In this document: piece by piece, positions 40,770 to 51,072 of the stretch
Position numbering within the stretch: the first letter of the stretch is position 1
How the letters are laid out: every line of letters starts with the position of its first letter
DNA from: Rhizobium brockwellii
Lineage (GTDB): Bacteria > Pseudomonadota > Alphaproteobacteria > Rhizobiales > Rhizobiaceae
NCBI RefSeq assembly: GCF_000769405.2
Contig: NZ_CP053439.1
Coordinates: 4,200,501 to 4,264,500 of the forward strand
DNA length: 64,000 nt
Direction of reading: 5' to 3'
Notes under the pieces: generated by a model
Seen by the model: only the letters and a program-made list of their open reading frames with translations
Database searches by the model: none
Told to the model about the DNA's origin: nothing
Position numbers and translations under genes: made by a program

Positions 40770-40793
40770 TCCGTCGAAACGTATGACAATCAA

Positions 40794-40828
40794 AAGCCCA
40801 CCGATGCCCCTGCGCATCGGTGGGCTTC
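40794..40828 (+). terminator. leuC terminator
   Basis: AGCCCACCGATGC and GCATCGGTGGGCT pair around a short CCCTGC centre, 25 bases after leuC. The T tract is short. Confidence 0.8.
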
Positions 40829-41089
40829 TAATTTATGGCACCCCGTGCCTTCGGCACCTGGTGGATAATGCCCCCATGGGCTTGTCAGTGAATGACCCGC
40901 ATTCTCGATTTCACCCGTTCGGGCAATCGACATCGGAGAGTGCCTGTGGCTTCATCGAGATGGCGCTTTCGGACGCATCTCGCGCGACTTTCGACAGGCA
41001 CGCTTCCGGGCGTCCACTGCCGGTCCCGGCGATCAACCCGCCTGGTTGTGCCAGCAAAGCTCCGCGTTGTGTGATCTGGGAGAATGGCC
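40829..41089. other. Intergenic region after leuC
   Basis: No supported gene or RNA. It precedes a small exported protein and should hold its promoter. Confidence 0.35.
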
Positions 41090-41443
41090 ATGAGACAGAA
41101 AATGGCAGGACGCCTGCCGCAAACCATCCTGGGCCTGTTCGTATCGCTGGCATCGATCGATGCCAGCGCGGCTGCGCCGATCCATCCGACCGTACCGCCG
41201 ATCACGGTCTCTTCCGGCTTGTGGCAACAGGTCGCGCAAAACAAGGCACCGTCTCTCAATGGCTATCGCGGCTATAGCAACGCCCGGCCCGGCTATATCA
41301 AGAGCTCGAATGGCTATTGGTATCCCTCGCGCGCCTTCGCTTCGGACGATTATACCGGTTCGATCGGGCGTCCGCAGCGCTTGAACAATGCCTGCAACTT
41401 CGGTTTTACCCCGACCAACGGATCGTCCAAATGTAACTATTGA
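41090..41443 (+). CDS. Small exported protein of unknown function
   Basis: A 117-residue protein with a signal peptide ending near DASAAA and a Gly/Tyr/Asn-rich mature part (NGYRGYSNARPGYIKSSNG) with two cysteines near the end. The start at 41090 has GGGAG seven bases upstream; an ATG at 41084 would add two residues. No family is recognised; it may be a periplasmic or surface protein peculiar to rhizobia. Confidence 0.65.
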   Translation: MRQKMAGRLPQTILGLFVSLASIDASAAAPIHPTVPPITVSSGLWQQVAQNKAPSLNGYRGYSNARPGYIKSSNGYWYPSRAFASDDYTGSIGRPQRLNNACNFGFTPTNGSSKCNY

Positions 41444-41529
41444 AGCGGCAGGCCCATCATACAAAGGCCGCCGCGGGTGATCTCTCCCGAGGCGGCCGCT
41501 GATTGGCTTGGCAATGATCGGGACGGCGA

Positions 41530-42360
41530 TCAGAAGGTCGCCGTTATCGGATCCGGCCCCATGCGGGCGCCGGCGCTGTCGAGCTTGGCGATCGCGGCCA
41601 TGTCGTCGGCATCGAGCTTGAAGTCGAACACCTGGAAGTTCTCCTCGATGCGCGACGGCGTCACCGATTTCGGGATGACGACGAGGCCGGTGTCGATGTG
41701 CCAGCGAATGATCACCTGGGCCGGCGTCTTCTGATGTTTTTTGGCGATCTCGCCGATAACAGCGTTCGAGATGAACTTGCCTTGACCGAGCGGGCTCCAG
41801 GATTCGGTGGCGATATTCAGCTTCTGATGTGCCTCCTGCGCCACCTTCTGCTGGAAATCGGGATGCAGCTCGATCTGGTTGATGACCGGAACGACGCCGG
41901 TCTCGCCGATGATACGCTCAAGATGTTCGGGATTGAAATTCGACACGCCGATCGAACGGGCACGGCCCTCTTCCCGGATGCGGGCGAAAGCCTTCCAGGT
42001 CTCCGTATAAAGGCCGCGATGCGGTGACGGCCAGTGAATGAGGTAGAGGTCGACATACTCGGAACCGAGCTTCTTCAGGCTGCCGTCGAAGGCGCGCAGC
42101 GTATTGTCATAGCCTTGATCGGTATTCCTGAGCTTGGTGGTGACGAAGATGTCCTTGCGGTCGAGGCCGGAAGAGCGGATGCCTTCGCCGACACCCTCTT
42201 CGTTGTCGTAGCCGGAAGCGGTATCGATGTGACGATAGCCGGCGGCGATCGCCGTGCGCACGGTGGGAGCGGCAATATCCTGCGGCGTCTGCCAGACGCC
42301 GAGGCCGACTTGTGGAATGGAATGTCCGTCATGGAAAGTGATGATAGGTTGAGCGGTCAC
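41530..42360 (-). CDS. Aldo/keto reductase
   Basis: A 276-residue NADPH-dependent oxidoreductase of the DkgA/YvgN type. The catalytic tetrad pattern is present: Asp (HIDTASGYDNE), Tyr in the same motif, Lys (FVTTKLRN) and His (LYLIHWPSP); cofactor motif IPKSVTPSRIEEN. The start is GTG at 42360 with GGAG seven bases upstream. It could reduce 2,5-diketogluconate or methylglyoxal; the substrate is not known. Confidence 0.92.
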   Translation of the reverse strand: MTAQPIITFHDGHSIPQVGLGVWQTPQDIAAPTVRTAIAAGYRHIDTASGYDNEEGVGEGIRSSGLDRKDIFVTTKLRNTDQGYDNTLRAFDGSLKKLGSEYVDLYLIHWPSPHRGLYTETWKAFARIREEGRARSIGVSNFNPEHLERIIGETGVVPVINQIELHPDFQQKVAQEAHQKLNIATESWSPLGQGKFISNAVIGEIAKKHQKTPAQVIIRWHIDTGLVVIPKSVTPSRIEENFQVFDFKLDADDMAAIAKLDSAGARMGPDPITATF

Positions 42361-42491
42361 AATATATCTCCGGGAGTTTGAAGAATTGGACGAGGCATGA
42401 ATTGCGTCCGCGCTTGCGGGCGTCCCTGAACGCATTTCAGCCGGAGCGTTCGGTCACCGCAAGCATATAGGTGACCGCATCCGGAAGACAA

Positions 42492-43013
42492 TCAGACGAC
42501 GCGGACAATCGTTCCCTTTCGAAGGTGAGGCAGCAGGCGGCGCATGTCGCGCAGACTTACCGCGACGCAGCCCGCCGTCGGCTCGTAGCCTGGCCGGATG
42601 AGGTGGAAGAAGATCGCCGAGCCGCGATTGCGCGCACGCGAGGAAATGTTCCAGTCCATCACCAGGCAGATATCGTAGAGCCCGTCGCTGCGCCGCATTT
42701 CCTCGTGACTTGCGCTGAAAGGCGCCCTGACGAGGCGGTTGTAGCTGGCACTGCCGGACTGATCGCACCAGAGCATGTCGGGGCGAATGCGGCGGATGGA
42801 AAGCGGAGTGACGAGCCGGCCATTCCGCTCGCCGCGCCGGAAGCCTGATATCAGCCTCATCGAGGCGATCGGCGTGGCGCCGTCGCCCTCGCGTTTCATC
42901 ACTGTGCGGCCGGAGCGGCCGATCGCGGCGGGCACGGTGATGGTGCCGAGCCGGACGATCGCCCGGCTCTTGCGCCCCGGCGCAGGACGCACCACCATCG
43001 CCGACGGCGTCAT
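42492..43013 (-). CDS. L,D-transpeptidase (YkuD) family protein
   Basis: A 173-residue protein with the short L,D-transpeptidase core: KREGDGATPIASMRL, a histidine in FFHLIRPGYEPT and the catalytic AGCVAVS. Such enzymes make 3-3 cross-links or attach proteins to peptidoglycan. The ATG at 43013 has GAGG six bases upstream; longer starts at 43040 and 43085 lack a site. No signal peptide is obvious with this start, which is odd for an enzyme of the wall. It is divergent from the CenR-like regulator. Confidence 0.75.
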   Translation of the reverse strand: MTPSAMVVRPAPGRKSRAIVRLGTITVPAAIGRSGRTVMKREGDGATPIASMRLISGFRRGERNGRLVTPLSIRRIRPDMLWCDQSGSASYNRLVRAPFSASHEEMRRSDGLYDICLVMDWNISSRARNRGSAIFFHLIRPGYEPTAGCVAVSLRDMRRLLPHLRKGTIVRVV

Positions 43014-43180
43014 ACCCCGCCTCTGCCTTGCTTTTTCCATTTTTCTCGCATGTCGTGCCTTGTCTGGGGCTTCGATTGAAATCATATCAAAACCGACCCG
43101 GCAACAGCCCGCTGCCCGATCCTTGCCAAACCAGGAATTTGGCGTAGGACTAGGGAACTTAACATGAGGACGCAAACGGC

Positions 43181-43864
43181 ATGACCGCACGCACCATTCT
43201 TCTGGTGGATGACGACGATGACCTTCGGCAGACGCTGACGGAGCAATTGTCGCTGTATGAGGAATTTACGGTTCTGCAGGAAGCCAACGCCGGCAAAGGT
43301 GTCGCGACCGCCCGCGCGACGCCGATCGACCTGCTGATCATGGATGTCGGCCTGCCCGATATGGACGGCCGCGAGGCAGTGAAGCTGCTGCGCAAGGGCG
43401 GTTTCAAGGCGCCGATCATCATGCTGACCGGCCACGATACCGATTCCGACACGATCCTCGGCCTCGAAGCCGGCGCCAACGATTATGTCACCAAGCCATT
43501 CCGCTTCGCCGTGCTGCTCGCGCGCATCCGCGTGCAACTGCGCCAGCATGAGCAGAGCGAGGACGCGACCTTCACCGTCGGCCCTTACCTCTTCAAGCCG
43601 AGCCAGAAGCTCCTGACCACTGATAACGGCCAGAAGATCCGGCTGACAGAAAAGGAAGCGGCGATCATCCGCTATCTCTACCGCGCCGAACAGAAAGTCG
43701 TTACCCGCGACGTGCTGCTCGAAGAGGTCTGGGGCTATAATTCCGGCGTGACGACGCATACGCTGGAAACCCACGTCTATCGCCTGCGCCAGAAGATCGA
43801 GCGAGATCCCTCCAATGCCGAAATCCTCGTCACGGAAAACGGCGGCTACAAGATCATACCCTAG
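43181..43864 (+). CDS. cenR: OmpR-family response regulator, CenR-like
   Basis: A 227-residue two-component regulator. The receiver has acidic DDDDD at 10-14, phosphoacceptor Asp55 (LLIMDVGLPDMDG) and YVTKPF; the C-terminal winged helix ends THTLETHVYRLRQKIE. The sequence resembles CenR, the essential envelope regulator of alphaproteobacteria; I give the symbol with reserve. No kinase gene is adjacent. GAGGACG precedes the ATG. The TAG stop is the first three bases of a palindromic repeat. Confidence 0.85.
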   Translation: MTARTILLVDDDDDLRQTLTEQLSLYEEFTVLQEANAGKGVATARATPIDLLIMDVGLPDMDGREAVKLLRKGGFKAPIIMLTGHDTDSDTILGLEAGANDYVTKPFRFAVLLARIRVQLRQHEQSEDATFTVGPYLFKPSQKLLTTDNGQKIRLTEKEAAIIRYLYRAEQKVVTRDVLLEEVWGYNSGVTTHTLETHVYRLRQKIERDPSNAEILVTENGGYKIIP

Positions 43865-43964
43865 AGCATTCCCGTTTTTCCGAATCACGGAAGTGCTCTA
43901 TCTCTTTGTTTTCACGCAATTCCGAACGCAGAATCGCGACGCACTTCTGCTGGAATTGCTCTAA
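43862..43964. repeat. RIME-like double palindrome
   Basis: Two nested hairpins: AGAGCA (43863) with TGCTCT (43899), and GCAATTCC (43916) with GGAATTGC (43959). It starts in the CenR stop codon and ends just before the ribosome site of the next gene. Confidence 0.65.
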
Positions 43965-43978
43965 GGCGAAAACTCCGC

Positions 43979-44434
43979 ATGGCGCTGACCGACGACATCC
44001 ACATGCTCGCGCAGCTTCCTCTGTTCAAGGACATGAACGAGGATCAGCTGCGGTTGATCGCCTTTGGCGCCGACCGGCGCATGATCGCTGCCGGCCAGAT
44101 GCTGTTTCGCCAGGGCTCACCCGCCGAGAGTGCCTATGTCATCCTCAGCGGCAGCCTGGAGCTGAGCGCGACGAGCAGCGACGGCATGCAGAGGACAGAG
44201 GGGATCGCCGGTCCCGGAACCCTGGTTTCCGAGCTGGCGCTGGTAACCCTGGTGGAGCGCAAGTTCACCGCGGTAGCGCGCGAGGACACCAGCATCATCC
44301 GCATCACCCGCGCCCTCTTCCACCGGCTGATCGAAGAATATCCGGACGCAGCCCGCCTGATCGAGAACCGCATCCGCGACAATCTCGCCGAACTCGCGGC
44401 AAAGGCCGCAAGTCAATTCTATCGCTTCAACTGA
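43979..44434 (+). CDS. Cyclic-nucleotide-binding domain protein
   Basis: A 151-residue stand-alone cNMP-binding beta barrel (LPLFKDMNEDQLRLIAFG, LFRQGSPAESAYVILSGSLE) with a C-terminal helix and no DNA-binding domain, unlike Crp. The usual phosphate-cassette arginine motif (GELAxxxxxxRxA) is altered to VSELALVTLVERKFTA, so ligand binding is uncertain. It follows the CenR-like gene by about 115 bases of repeat. Confidence 0.82.
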   Translation: MALTDDIHMLAQLPLFKDMNEDQLRLIAFGADRRMIAAGQMLFRQGSPAESAYVILSGSLELSATSSDGMQRTEGIAGPGTLVSELALVTLVERKFTAVAREDTSIIRITRALFHRLIEEYPDAARLIENRIRDNLAELAAKAASQFYRFN

Positions 44435-44442
44435 TCCCTGTT

Positions 44443-44487
44443 AGAGCGCTTCTGCCCTTTACAAAAAACTGGACCGAATCGCCCTAG
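44443..44487. repeat. Short RIME-like repeat
   Basis: TAGAGCGCTTCTG to CGAATCGCCCTAG between converging genes; its right edge overlaps the xthA stop codon at 44484-44486. Confidence 0.45.
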
Positions 44488-45287
44488 AAATCGAAATGCG
44501 CCGTCACCGGTACGTGGTCGGAGGGCCGGTCCCAGCCGCGCGCCTCTTTCAGGATTTCGATTCGCTTGAGATGCGGCCCGAGATCCGACGACGACCAGAT
44601 ATGGTCGAGACGGCGGCCGCGATCGGCGGCCTCCCAATCCTTGGCGCGGTAGCTCCACCAGGTGTAGAGTTTCTCGCTGGCAGGCACATGCTGGCGCATC
44701 AGATCCAGCCAGGCGCCGCGCTTCATCACCTCGAGCAGCCCCTCGGTTTCGACAGGCGTATGGCTGACGATCTTCAGAAGCTGCTTGTGCGACCAGACGT
44801 CATGCTCCAGCGGCGCGATGTTGAGGTCACCGACGAGGATGGCTGAGGTGTTGGCCTCGCCATTGGCTTTCAGCAGCTTCATCTCTTCGATGAAATCGAG
44901 CTTGTGGCCGAATTTCGGATTGATCGTGCGATCCGGCTCGTCGCCGCCGGCCGGGACATAGAAATTATGCAGCCGAACGCGACGATTGCCGTGCTCGAAG
45001 ATCGCCGAGATATGACGCGCATCGCCGACGCCGCAATAATCCTGCCGGTGATCTTCGGTCAACGGAATGCGCGAGGCGATCGCCACGCCGTGATAACCCT
45101 TCTGGCCATGGATGATGATGTGACTGTAACCCAAAGCCCTGAGCGGTGCCGCGGGAAACAGGTCGTTCGTCACCTTGGTTTCCTGCAGGCAGAGAATATC
45201 GGGCCTGTGCTTGAGAACGAGTTGCTCGACGATCGGCATGCGCAGCCGCACCGAATTGATGTTCCAGGTGGTGATCGAAAAACCCAT
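44484..45287 (-). CDS. xthA: Exodeoxyribonuclease III
   Basis: A 267-residue AP endonuclease / 3'-5' exonuclease of base excision repair. Motifs: TTWNINSVR, ILCLQETKV, the GDLNIAPLEHDVW active site and the terminal SDHVPVTAHFDF. The ATG at 45287 has GAGAGGG upstream; an open frame extends to 45356. It follows lolA on the same strand, an order shared with other alphaproteobacteria (ftsK-lolA-xthA). Confidence 0.94.
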   Translation of the reverse strand: MGFSITTWNINSVRLRMPIVEQLVLKHRPDILCLQETKVTNDLFPAAPLRALGYSHIIIHGQKGYHGVAIASRIPLTEDHRQDYCGVGDARHISAIFEHGNRRVRLHNFYVPAGGDEPDRTINPKFGHKLDFIEEMKLLKANGEANTSAILVGDLNIAPLEHDVWSHKQLLKIVSHTPVETEGLLEVMKRGAWLDLMRQHVPASEKLYTWWSYRAKDWEAADRGRRLDHIWSSSDLGPHLKRIEILKEARGWDRPSDHVPVTAHFDF

Positions 45288-45433
45288 GCCCATACCCTCT
45301 CGCGTCCAATGCCTCGCATGCTGGCCGAACCGCGGCCCTACGCGACGCGCTTTCACGAAAGGGCTTTAAAACAAAGGCGGACGCGAGGGAACCGACCGCG
45401 TGCGAAAGCGGCCGGCGATCAACCGAAAAGCTC

Positions 45434-46102
45434 TCAGTCGCGCGACTGAGGCGTGCCTGGAATGGTCTCATAGGGCACGCGGAAGACGCGATCGTCGAAC
45501 TGCATGCCGGTTTTGACGTTGAAGATCATCACCGAGGTGTCCTTGCCCTGATTGTCGGTGATCGTCCACTGACGCAGGTCGTAAGTCTTCGGGTCGAACA
45601 TCATGGTGATGGTCGAGTTTCCAAACACCGTATTGTTGCCCAGCGCGATCGTCGTCAGGTCGGACTCTTCCTTCACACCCTTCACCATGCCGGCCGACAG
45701 ATCGATATGCTGCGCCAGGAGCAGGCTGAGCGGGGTCTTGGAGAGCGGATAGAGATCCCAGGTCTTCAGCTTCGTATTGCCGATGGCGACGTTCTTGCCG
45801 TCAGCGATCACCCGCATTGGCGACGGATCGTCATAGTTGAAGCGCAGCTTGCCGGGGCGCTGGATGAAGAACTTGCCACCGGTCTGCTCGCCGCGCGGGC
45901 CGAACTGCACGAATTCGCCCTGCATCGTCGTGACGCCGGAGAAATGATCGGCGATCGCCTGCGCCGTGCCGGAGGCAGGCGCTGCCGCCTGCGCATGAGC
46001 GCCGAAGGGAATGGCGCTCGCCATCGCGGCGACGGCGAAGGCGCCGAGAAGGTCGCGGCGCGTTACCGTCAGGCCGGAGAGGAAGGTATCGGAGTGACTC
46101 AT
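45434..46102 (-). CDS. lolA: Outer-membrane lipoprotein carrier protein
   Basis: A 222-residue periplasmic LolA-family chaperone ferrying lipoproteins from LolCDE to the outer membrane. FSGVTTMQGEFVQFGPRGEQ and GKFFIQRPGKLRFNYDDPSP are typical. The N-terminus contains TRRDLLGAFAVAAMASAIP, a twin-arginine-like signal, unusual for LolA. It lies between ftsK and xthA. Confidence 0.9.
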   Translation of the reverse strand: MSHSDTFLSGLTVTRRDLLGAFAVAAMASAIPFGAHAQAAAPASGTAQAIADHFSGVTTMQGEFVQFGPRGEQTGGKFFIQRPGKLRFNYDDPSPMRVIADGKNVAIGNTKLKTWDLYPLSKTPLSLLLAQHIDLSAGMVKGVKEESDLTTIALGNNTVFGNSTITMMFDPKTYDLRQWTITDNQGKDTSVMIFNVKTGMQFDDRVFRVPYETIPGTPQSRD

Positions 46103-46241
46103 CTAAATCTCCTTTATGCGATCTGCATGCTGCCGAAAGGCGGCGTCTTCAAGGCGTTGCGATCGGCCTGCGAGAGGTAACGGCTTCGGCGCTATCAGGT
46201 TTCCGCAAAAGCGGCTGTATTGGAAATATATGCCTGTTCTG

Positions 46242-48941
46242 TCAGCGGTCGAGGATGTCGCCTTCTGTGGGAACGAGGATCTCGCGTTTGCCGGCATGGT
46301 TGGCCGGTCCGATGATGCCCTCCTTCTCCATGCGCTCGACGAGCGAGGCAGCACGGTTGTAGCCGATGCCCAGGCGGCGCTGGACGTAGGATGTCGATGC
46401 CTTGCCGTCGCGCAGCACGATGGCGACCGCCTGGTCGTAGGGATCTTCCGATTCGGAAAGATTGGACGTGCCGGCCGGGCCGCCGCCACCGCCGCCGTAA
46501 TCGCCATCCTCGTCATCATCGGCGGTGATCGCGTCGAGATATTGCGGCGAGCCCTGGGTTTTCAGGTAGGAGACGATCTCTTCCACCTCTACATCCGAAA
46601 CGAACGGGCCGTGCACGCGCTGGATACGCCCGCCGCCCGCCATGTAGAGCATGTCGCCCATGCCGAGCAGCTGTTCGGCGCCCTGTTCGCCGAGAATGGT
46701 GCGGCTGTCGATCTTCGACGTGACCTGGAAGGAGATGCGGGTTGGGAAGTTCGCCTTGATCGTACCGGTGATGACGTCGACCGACGGACGCTGCGTCGCC
46801 ATGATTACGTGGATGCCGGCCGCACGAGCCATTTGCGCCAGACGCTGGACGGCGCCTTCGATATCCTTGCCGGCGACCATCATCAGGTCGGCCATCTCGT
46901 CGATGATCACGACGATATAGGGCATCGGCCGGAGATCGAATTCCTCGGTCTCGTACATCGCCTCACCGGTATGGCGGTCGAATCCGGTCTGCACCGTGCG
47001 CGAGATCGCCTCGCCCTTCGACAGCGCCTGCTCGACACGGGTGTTGAAGCCGTCGATGTTGCGCACGCCGATCTTCGACATCTTCTTGTAGCGCTCTTCC
47101 ATCTCGCGCACCGTCCATTTGAGCGCGACGACGGCCTTCTTCGGATCGGTGACGACAGGCGAAAGCAGATGCGGGATGCCGTCATAGACGGAGAGTTCGA
47201 GCATCTTCGGGTCGATCATGATCAGCCGGCACTGTTCCGGCGTCATGCGGTAGAGCAGCGACAGGATCATCGTGTTGATGGCAACCGACTTACCCGAGCC
47301 GGTAGTGCCGGCGACGAGCAGATGCGGCATCTTGGCGAGATCGGCGATCACGGCTTCGCCGCCGATCGTCTTGCCGAGCGCCATGGCGAGCTTCGCCTTG
47401 CTGCCCTCGAAATCCCGGGAAGCGATGAGTTCACGCAGATAGACGGTCTCGCGCGTCTGGTTCGGCAATTCGATGCCGATCGCGTTGCGGCCGGGCACGA
47501 CAGCGACGCGGGCGGCAATGGCGCTCATCGAGCGGGCAATATCGTCGGCAAGGCCGATGACGCGCGACGACTTGATACCGGGCGCCGGCTCCAGTTCGTA
47601 GAGCGTGACGACAGGGCCGGGGCGGACATGGATGATTTCGCCCTTGACACCGAAATCTTCGAGCACGCCCTCGAGCATGCGGGCATTCTGTTCCAGCGCA
47701 TCGGCCGAAAGCGTGGAGTCGCGCACGACATTCTTCGGTTCGGCGAGTAGATGCATCGACGGAAGCTGGAAGCCCTCCGGACGGATGAACGAGCGCTGCG
47801 CCTCCCGCTCGATGCGGGCGCTGGGCTTCGGACGCGCGACGACGGGGACGACGCGCGGTTCCGGCTTGCCGGCCGCCTTTGCCGGTGCGCGGATCATCCA
47901 GTCGTCGTCCTCATCGTCGTCGGGCAGGATATCGGCCGGGCGCGGCGGCATGTCGTTGTCGAAGGGCAGGTCGTCGTCATTATCGTCATCGTCATCGATG
48001 GACATCGACGGCGCGGAGACGATACGCCGCGGCGAAGCCGTTCTTGACCCCATCGATGGCTCCATCGAGGGTTCCATGCGCTCGCCGCGGACGGTCGGCG
48101 CCTTGGCGCGGACGGGTTCGTTCAGCGTACCGAACTCGTCATCGTTGAAATCATAAGGTGATTCGTAATCGCCCTGGCGCCGCTTGCGCGGCCCCATGCC
48201 GAAGAGCCGGCGCAGTCGGCCCTGGCTCATATACCAGGCATGCGTCACGGCACCGCTGAGAGCGACCCAGCGGGACTCGTCCTCCTCCTCGTCCTCGTCT
48301 CCGACGACGCGGGCCTTGCTACTCCGCGTATCGACGTAATCCTCCTCGATCTCCTCGTCCGCGTCGCTGCGGCCGACAAGGCCCGATGCAAACAGCATCA
48401 TCCAGGCGGTCGGCGCGGCGAAGATGCAACCGACGACCATGGCGAAGGTGCCCGTCGGATAGGCGCCGACGAAGAGTGCGGGAAAACGCAGGATCATGTC
48501 GCCGACGACGCCGCCGATGCCGTTCGGAATCGGCCAGGTGAGCGGCGGCGGAAAACAGCCGATGACGGCGCAGGAAAGCACCGAACCGGCCAACCAGGCG
48601 CCGCCACGGGCCGGAATACGGCTGAAGCGGCGACCCGAGATCAGCGTCAGCGCCCAGGCGACGATCGGCAGCATCGAAACGACGCTGGCAAGCCCGAGGA
48701 ACTGCATGACAATATCGGCAAAGGCAGCCCCGCTGTAACCGAGAATATTCGTCGGCAGGTTGGCGGTGGCATAGGAATAGCTCGGATCCGCAACATTCCA
48801 TGTCGCCAGCGCCGCGACGCAGAAAGCCAGCAGCAGAAAGATCGCAAAGCCGATCAGCGCCTGGATCTGCCGCAGCATGAATGCCGAGAAGGAGAACCGA
48901 TCCGGACGGCCATCCATTGCCGGCGACGTGCTTCTTGCCAT
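46242..48941 (-). CDS. ftsK: DNA translocase
   Basis: FtsK (899 residues) links cell division to chromosome segregation. Four membrane helices lie in the first 200 residues, then an acidic linker (runs of D and E, and a [11 protein letters not shown] repeat), then the motor with Walker [11 protein letters not shown] near residue 545 and Walker [10 protein letters not shown], and a C-terminal gamma winged helix (DKASTS-like [12 protein letters not shown]) that reads KOPS sites. The ATG at 48941 is preferred to a GTG at 48971; neither has a strong ribosome site. Confidence 0.95.
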   Translation of the reverse strand: MARSTSPAMDGRPDRFSFSAFMLRQIQALIGFAIFLLLAFCVAALATWNVADPSYSYATANLPTNILGYSGAAFADIVMQFLGLASVVSMLPIVAWALTLISGRRFSRIPARGGAWLAGSVLSCAVIGCFPPPLTWPIPNGIGGVVGDMILRFPALFVGAYPTGTFAMVVGCIFAAPTAWMMLFASGLVGRSDADEEIEEDYVDTRSSKARVVGDEDEEEDESRWVALSGAVTHAWYMSQGRLRRLFGMGPRKRRQGDYESPYDFNDDEFGTLNEPVRAKAPTVRGERMEPSMEPSMGSRTASPRRIVSAPSMSIDDDDDNDDDLPFDNDMPPRPADILPDDDEDDDWMIRAPAKAAGKPEPRVVPVVARPKPSARIEREAQRSFIRPEGFQLPSMHLLAEPKNVVRDSTLSADALEQNARMLEGVLEDFGVKGEIIHVRPGPVVTLYELEPAPGIKSSRVIGLADDIARSMSAIAARVAVVPGRNAIGIELPNQTRETVYLRELIASRDFEGSKAKLAMALGKTIGGEAVIADLAKMPHLLVAGTTGSGKSVAINTMILSLLYRMTPEQCRLIMIDPKMLELSVYDGIPHLLSPVVTDPKKAVVALKWTVREMEERYKKMSKIGVRNIDGFNTRVEQALSKGEAISRTVQTGFDRHTGEAMYETEEFDLRPMPYIVVIIDEMADLMMVAGKDIEGAVQRLAQMARAAGIHVIMATQRPSVDVITGTIKANFPTRISFQVTSKIDSRTILGEQGAEQLLGMGDMLYMAGGGRIQRVHGPFVSDVEVEEIVSYLKTQGSPQYLDAITADDDEDGDYGGGGGGPAGTSNLSESEDPYDQAVAIVLRDGKASTSYVQRRLGIGYNRAASLVERMEKEGIIGPANHAGKREILVPTEGDILDR

Positions 48942-49083
48942 GTGTCTAACCCGTCCAATGCCTGAGGACACGCGAATCGCGAAAGCTTCGCCGTGTCAAA
49001 ATGCGTCCGCTCCACCTAATCAGAGCCGGGTTAAAGCGATGTTAACCATGCATGGCTGGACGTGCATTCCGAACCGGGAAATG

Positions 49084-49113
49084 AAAAAAGCCCGAACCTT
49101 GAAAGGTCCGGGC
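49084..49113 (-). terminator. amtB terminator
   Basis: On the minus strand GCCCGGACCT pairs with AGGTTCGGGC and is followed by TTTTTT, about 80 bases after amtB. Confidence 0.85.
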
Positions 49114-49191
49114 CAAATGCGGTCTATGGTTAGATAGGCCGCGACGGGCTGTGCAGCGGCGCCCTTTTGCCAGGCGCCGCAAACCCTGTGA

Positions 49192-50622
49192 TCAGGAAGA
49201 GTGGTAAGCGGCTTCGCCGTGGGTCGAAAGGTCGAGCCCTTCGCGCTCGGCTTCGACGGTGACGCGCAGGCCGATGACGACGTCGACGATCTTGTAGAGG
49301 ATCGCCGAGCCGATGCCCGACCACAGCAGCGTCGTCAGCACGCCCTTGGCCTGAGCCCAGACCTGGGTTGCCGTGCCGGCATAGGAGGCTGCGAAATCGG
49401 CCGTCGAATAATCGACGATGCCTGCACCGCCGAGCGCCGGGTTGACGAGGATACCGGTGCCGAGAGCACCGATGATGCCGCCGACGCAATGGACGCCGAA
49501 GACATCGAGGCTGTCGTCGTAGTTGAACTTGTTCTTCACGACGTCGACGAAGAAGTAGCAGACCGGCGAGACGATGAGGCCGAGAACGATCGCGCCCATC
49601 GGGCCGGCAAAGCCTGCCGCCGGGGTAATGGCGACAAGACCGGCAACCGCGCCGGAAGCGCCACCCAGCATCGAAGCCTTGCCACGAGTGAGGGATTCAA
49701 CGATGCACCAGGACACAGCGGCGGCAGCCGTTGCGACGAAGGTGTTGATAAAAGCAAGCGAGGCGTAGGCATTGGCTTCGAGGTTGGAGCCGGCATTGAA
49801 GCCGAACCAGCCGACCCAGAGCAGCGAGGCGCCGACCATGGTCAGCGTCATCGAATGCGGAGCCATGATTTCTTTCTTATAGCCCGTGCGCTTGCCGAGC
49901 ATGATGGCGCCGACGAGGCCCGCAATACCGGCATTGATGTGAACGACCGTGCCGCCGGCAAAGTCGATTGCGCCGTAGGAGAAGATCAGGCCGGCCGGCG
50001 AAGTGTAGGAGCTCGGACCACCCCAGAACCAGACCATGTGTGCCATCGGGAAGTAGATGAAGGTGACCCAGAGCACGACGAAGAGCATGACGGCCGAGAA
50101 CTTGATGCGCTCGGCGAATGCGCCGACGATCAGGCCGGGCGTGATGCAGGCGAAGGTCATCTGGAATACGATGAAGGTGTATTCCGGAATGGCGACGCCC
50201 TTCGAGAAGGTCTCGGCGAGCGACGAGGTGTTGACGCCGGCGAGGAAGGCCTTGGAGAAGCCGCCGACGAAGCTGTTCAGCGAGCCGCCATCGGTGAAGG
50301 CGAGCGAATAGCCGTAGGTCACCCAGATCAGCGCCACGACGGCCGTGATCATGAAGACCTGCATCAGCACCGAGAGCATGTTCTTGGCGCGGACGAGACC
50401 GCCGTAGAAAAGCGCAAGGCCGGGGATGGTCATCAAAAGGACGAGCGCCGAGGAGACGAGCATCCAGGTATTGTCACCCTTGTCCATGGTGAAAGCAGGA
50501 GCAGCAGCTGCGGTGGCAGCAGCTGGTGCAGCCTCCTGCGCAAAAGCGACGGCCGGCGCCAGAAGGGCGGCCGAAGCTGCGCAAAGCCGCGCAAAGGTGG
50601 AAGAAAACTTCGAAATTGACAT
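49192..50622 (-). CDS. amtB: Ammonium transporter
   Basis: A 476-residue ammonium channel with a signal peptide (ending AVAFAQE) and eleven membrane helices. Family motifs: DKGDNTWMLVSSALVLLM, GLALFYGGLVRAKN, HMVWFWGG and DFAGGTVVHINAG with a pore histidine. AGGAG precedes the ATG. It follows glnK by 27 bases; GlnK plugs the channel when nitrogen is plentiful. Confidence 0.97.
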   Translation of the reverse strand: MSISKFSSTFARLCAASAALLAPAVAFAQEAAPAAATAAAAPAFTMDKGDNTWMLVSSALVLLMTIPGLALFYGGLVRAKNMLSVLMQVFMITAVVALIWVTYGYSLAFTDGGSLNSFVGGFSKAFLAGVNTSSLAETFSKGVAIPEYTFIVFQMTFACITPGLIVGAFAERIKFSAVMLFVVLWVTFIYFPMAHMVWFWGGPSSYTSPAGLIFSYGAIDFAGGTVVHINAGIAGLVGAIMLGKRTGYKKEIMAPHSMTLTMVGASLLWVGWFGFNAGSNLEANAYASLAFINTFVATAAAAVSWCIVESLTRGKASMLGGASGAVAGLVAITPAAGFAGPMGAIVLGLIVSPVCYFFVDVVKNKFNYDDSLDVFGVHCVGGIIGALGTGILVNPALGGAGIVDYSTADFAASYAGTATQVWAQAKGVLTTLLWSGIGSAILYKIVDVVIGLRVTVEAEREGLDLSTHGEAAYHSS

Positions 50623-50649
50623 TGGAAAAAGCTCCTTGATCTGCCGTTC

Positions 50650-51006
<357 letters not shown>

Positions 51007-51072
51007 TTATCCTCGGCGCGGAGCCGACTCTCCTTGCCGCTGACGTTCCTGAACAGCGACCGGCGATATACA

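Noticed and set aside
46116..47750. 544-codon open frame antisense to ftsK
   Set aside because: It lies opposite the conserved FtsK motor domain, is rich in Arg/His/Asp and resembles no family; a GC-skew shadow.
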